Assembly: GCF_017922435.1 (NCBI RefSeq)
Contig: NZ_VDEZ01000002.1
Location: 310,001-374,000, forward strand
From: Thalassospira sp. ER-Se-21-Dark
GTDB lineage: Bacteria > Pseudomonadota > Alphaproteobacteria > Rhodospirillales > Thalassospiraceae
Direction: 5' to 3'
DNA length: 64,000 nucleotides
Positions within the stretch are counted from its first letter, which is position 1, and each line of letters starts with the position of its first letter. The notes beneath the pieces were generated by a model that saw only the letters and a program-made list of their open reading frames with translations, had not been told where the DNA came from and did no database searches. Below are positions 63,937 to 64,000 of this stretch, piece after piece. The position numbers were made by a program, and so were the translations under genes.

Positions 63937-64000
63937 TTATTGCCAGCGGTCCGAGAAATCGCGCGGGATCATCAGGATGTCACGATCAACTTTGGTGACG
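63937..64000 (-). CDS. 3' end of an unidentified protein (partial)
   Basis: Reading the minus strand from the window edge gives a 20-residue C-terminus, VTKVDRDILMIPRDFSDRWQ, before TAA at 63937-63939. It is followed by a good terminator, which supports a real gene. The 5' part lies outside the window, and the family cannot be told from 20 residues. Confidence 0.5.
   Translation of the reverse strand, partial: VTKVDRDILMIPRDFSDRWQ

Overview
The window looks like a chromosomal segment of a marine alphaproteobacterium of the Rhodospirillales, most likely Thalassospira or a close relative. This is inferred from gene content: a complex I accessory subunit (NDUFA12) followed by mlaD and a DUF2155 gene, a class II (B12-dependent) ribonucleotide reductase, DUF2336 and RHH_4 proteins, several chemoreceptors and a marine-type copper cassette. 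The DNA is moderately GC-rich and densely coded on both strands. There is no prophage, CRISPR array, rRNA operon or complete insertion sequence. The only mobile element seen is a 263-bp MITE-like insertion.

Layout. 0-4.7 kb: RidA, a DMT exporter, a phosphoethanolamine transferase, a TetR regulator with a clear operator, and YjbQ. 4.8-8.5 kb: a copper cassette (small His-rich secreted protein, cupredoxin, CopA multicopper oxidase, CopB). 8.5-11.7 kb: DODA-type dioxygenase, AraC regulator, small DUF3185 membrane protein, isochorismatase-fold protein. 11.8-16.4 kb: nrdJ and a 950-bp upstream region with a tandem pair of NrdR-type boxes. 16.4-18.5 kb: NDUFA12 / mlaD / small unknown / DUF2155, interrupted by the MITE. 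18.8-20.7 kb: yceI / cytochrome b561 / yceI. 20.8-24.4 kb: two tandem paralogous chemoreceptors. 24.7-36.7 kb: carboxylesterase, MATE pump, Lrp regulator, GNAT-Rrf2 pair, RhlE-like helicase, two hydrolases, parE, acyl-CoA thioesterase. 36.8-43.1 kb: a six-gene dipeptide/oligopeptide ABC transporter and dipeptidase operon. 43.4-44.2 kb: three tandem tRNA-Asp(GTC) genes, each in its own duplicated module. 44.4-50.8 kb: a coupled receiver / Hpt-like pair lacking the usual phospho-acceptor residues, a dCMP-type deaminase, pyruvate kinase, and DUF2336 with an unknown partner. 50.8-58.6 kb: RHH protein, DJ-1/PfpI, MscS channel, OmpA lipoprotein, unknown secreted protein, CoA-binding protein, MsrQ-like haem membrane protein, a third chemoreceptor. 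58.9-64 kb: LysE exporter, enoyl-CoA hydratase-fold protein, two C-tail-anchored unknowns, PaaI thioesterase with a LiuR-like palindrome, rplM-rpsI, and the 3' end of a gene running off the window.

Most of the content is ordinary core genome. The best candidates for something new are the degenerate two-component pair (Glu in place of the receiver Asp, Tyr in place of the Hpt His), the MITE inside a conserved cluster, the triplicated tRNA-Asp modules, the layered regulatory region of nrdJ, and catalytic-residue losses in a peptidase M19 and an enoyl-CoA hydratase homologue.

All functional names come from reading motifs and recalled family features. No database search was run.
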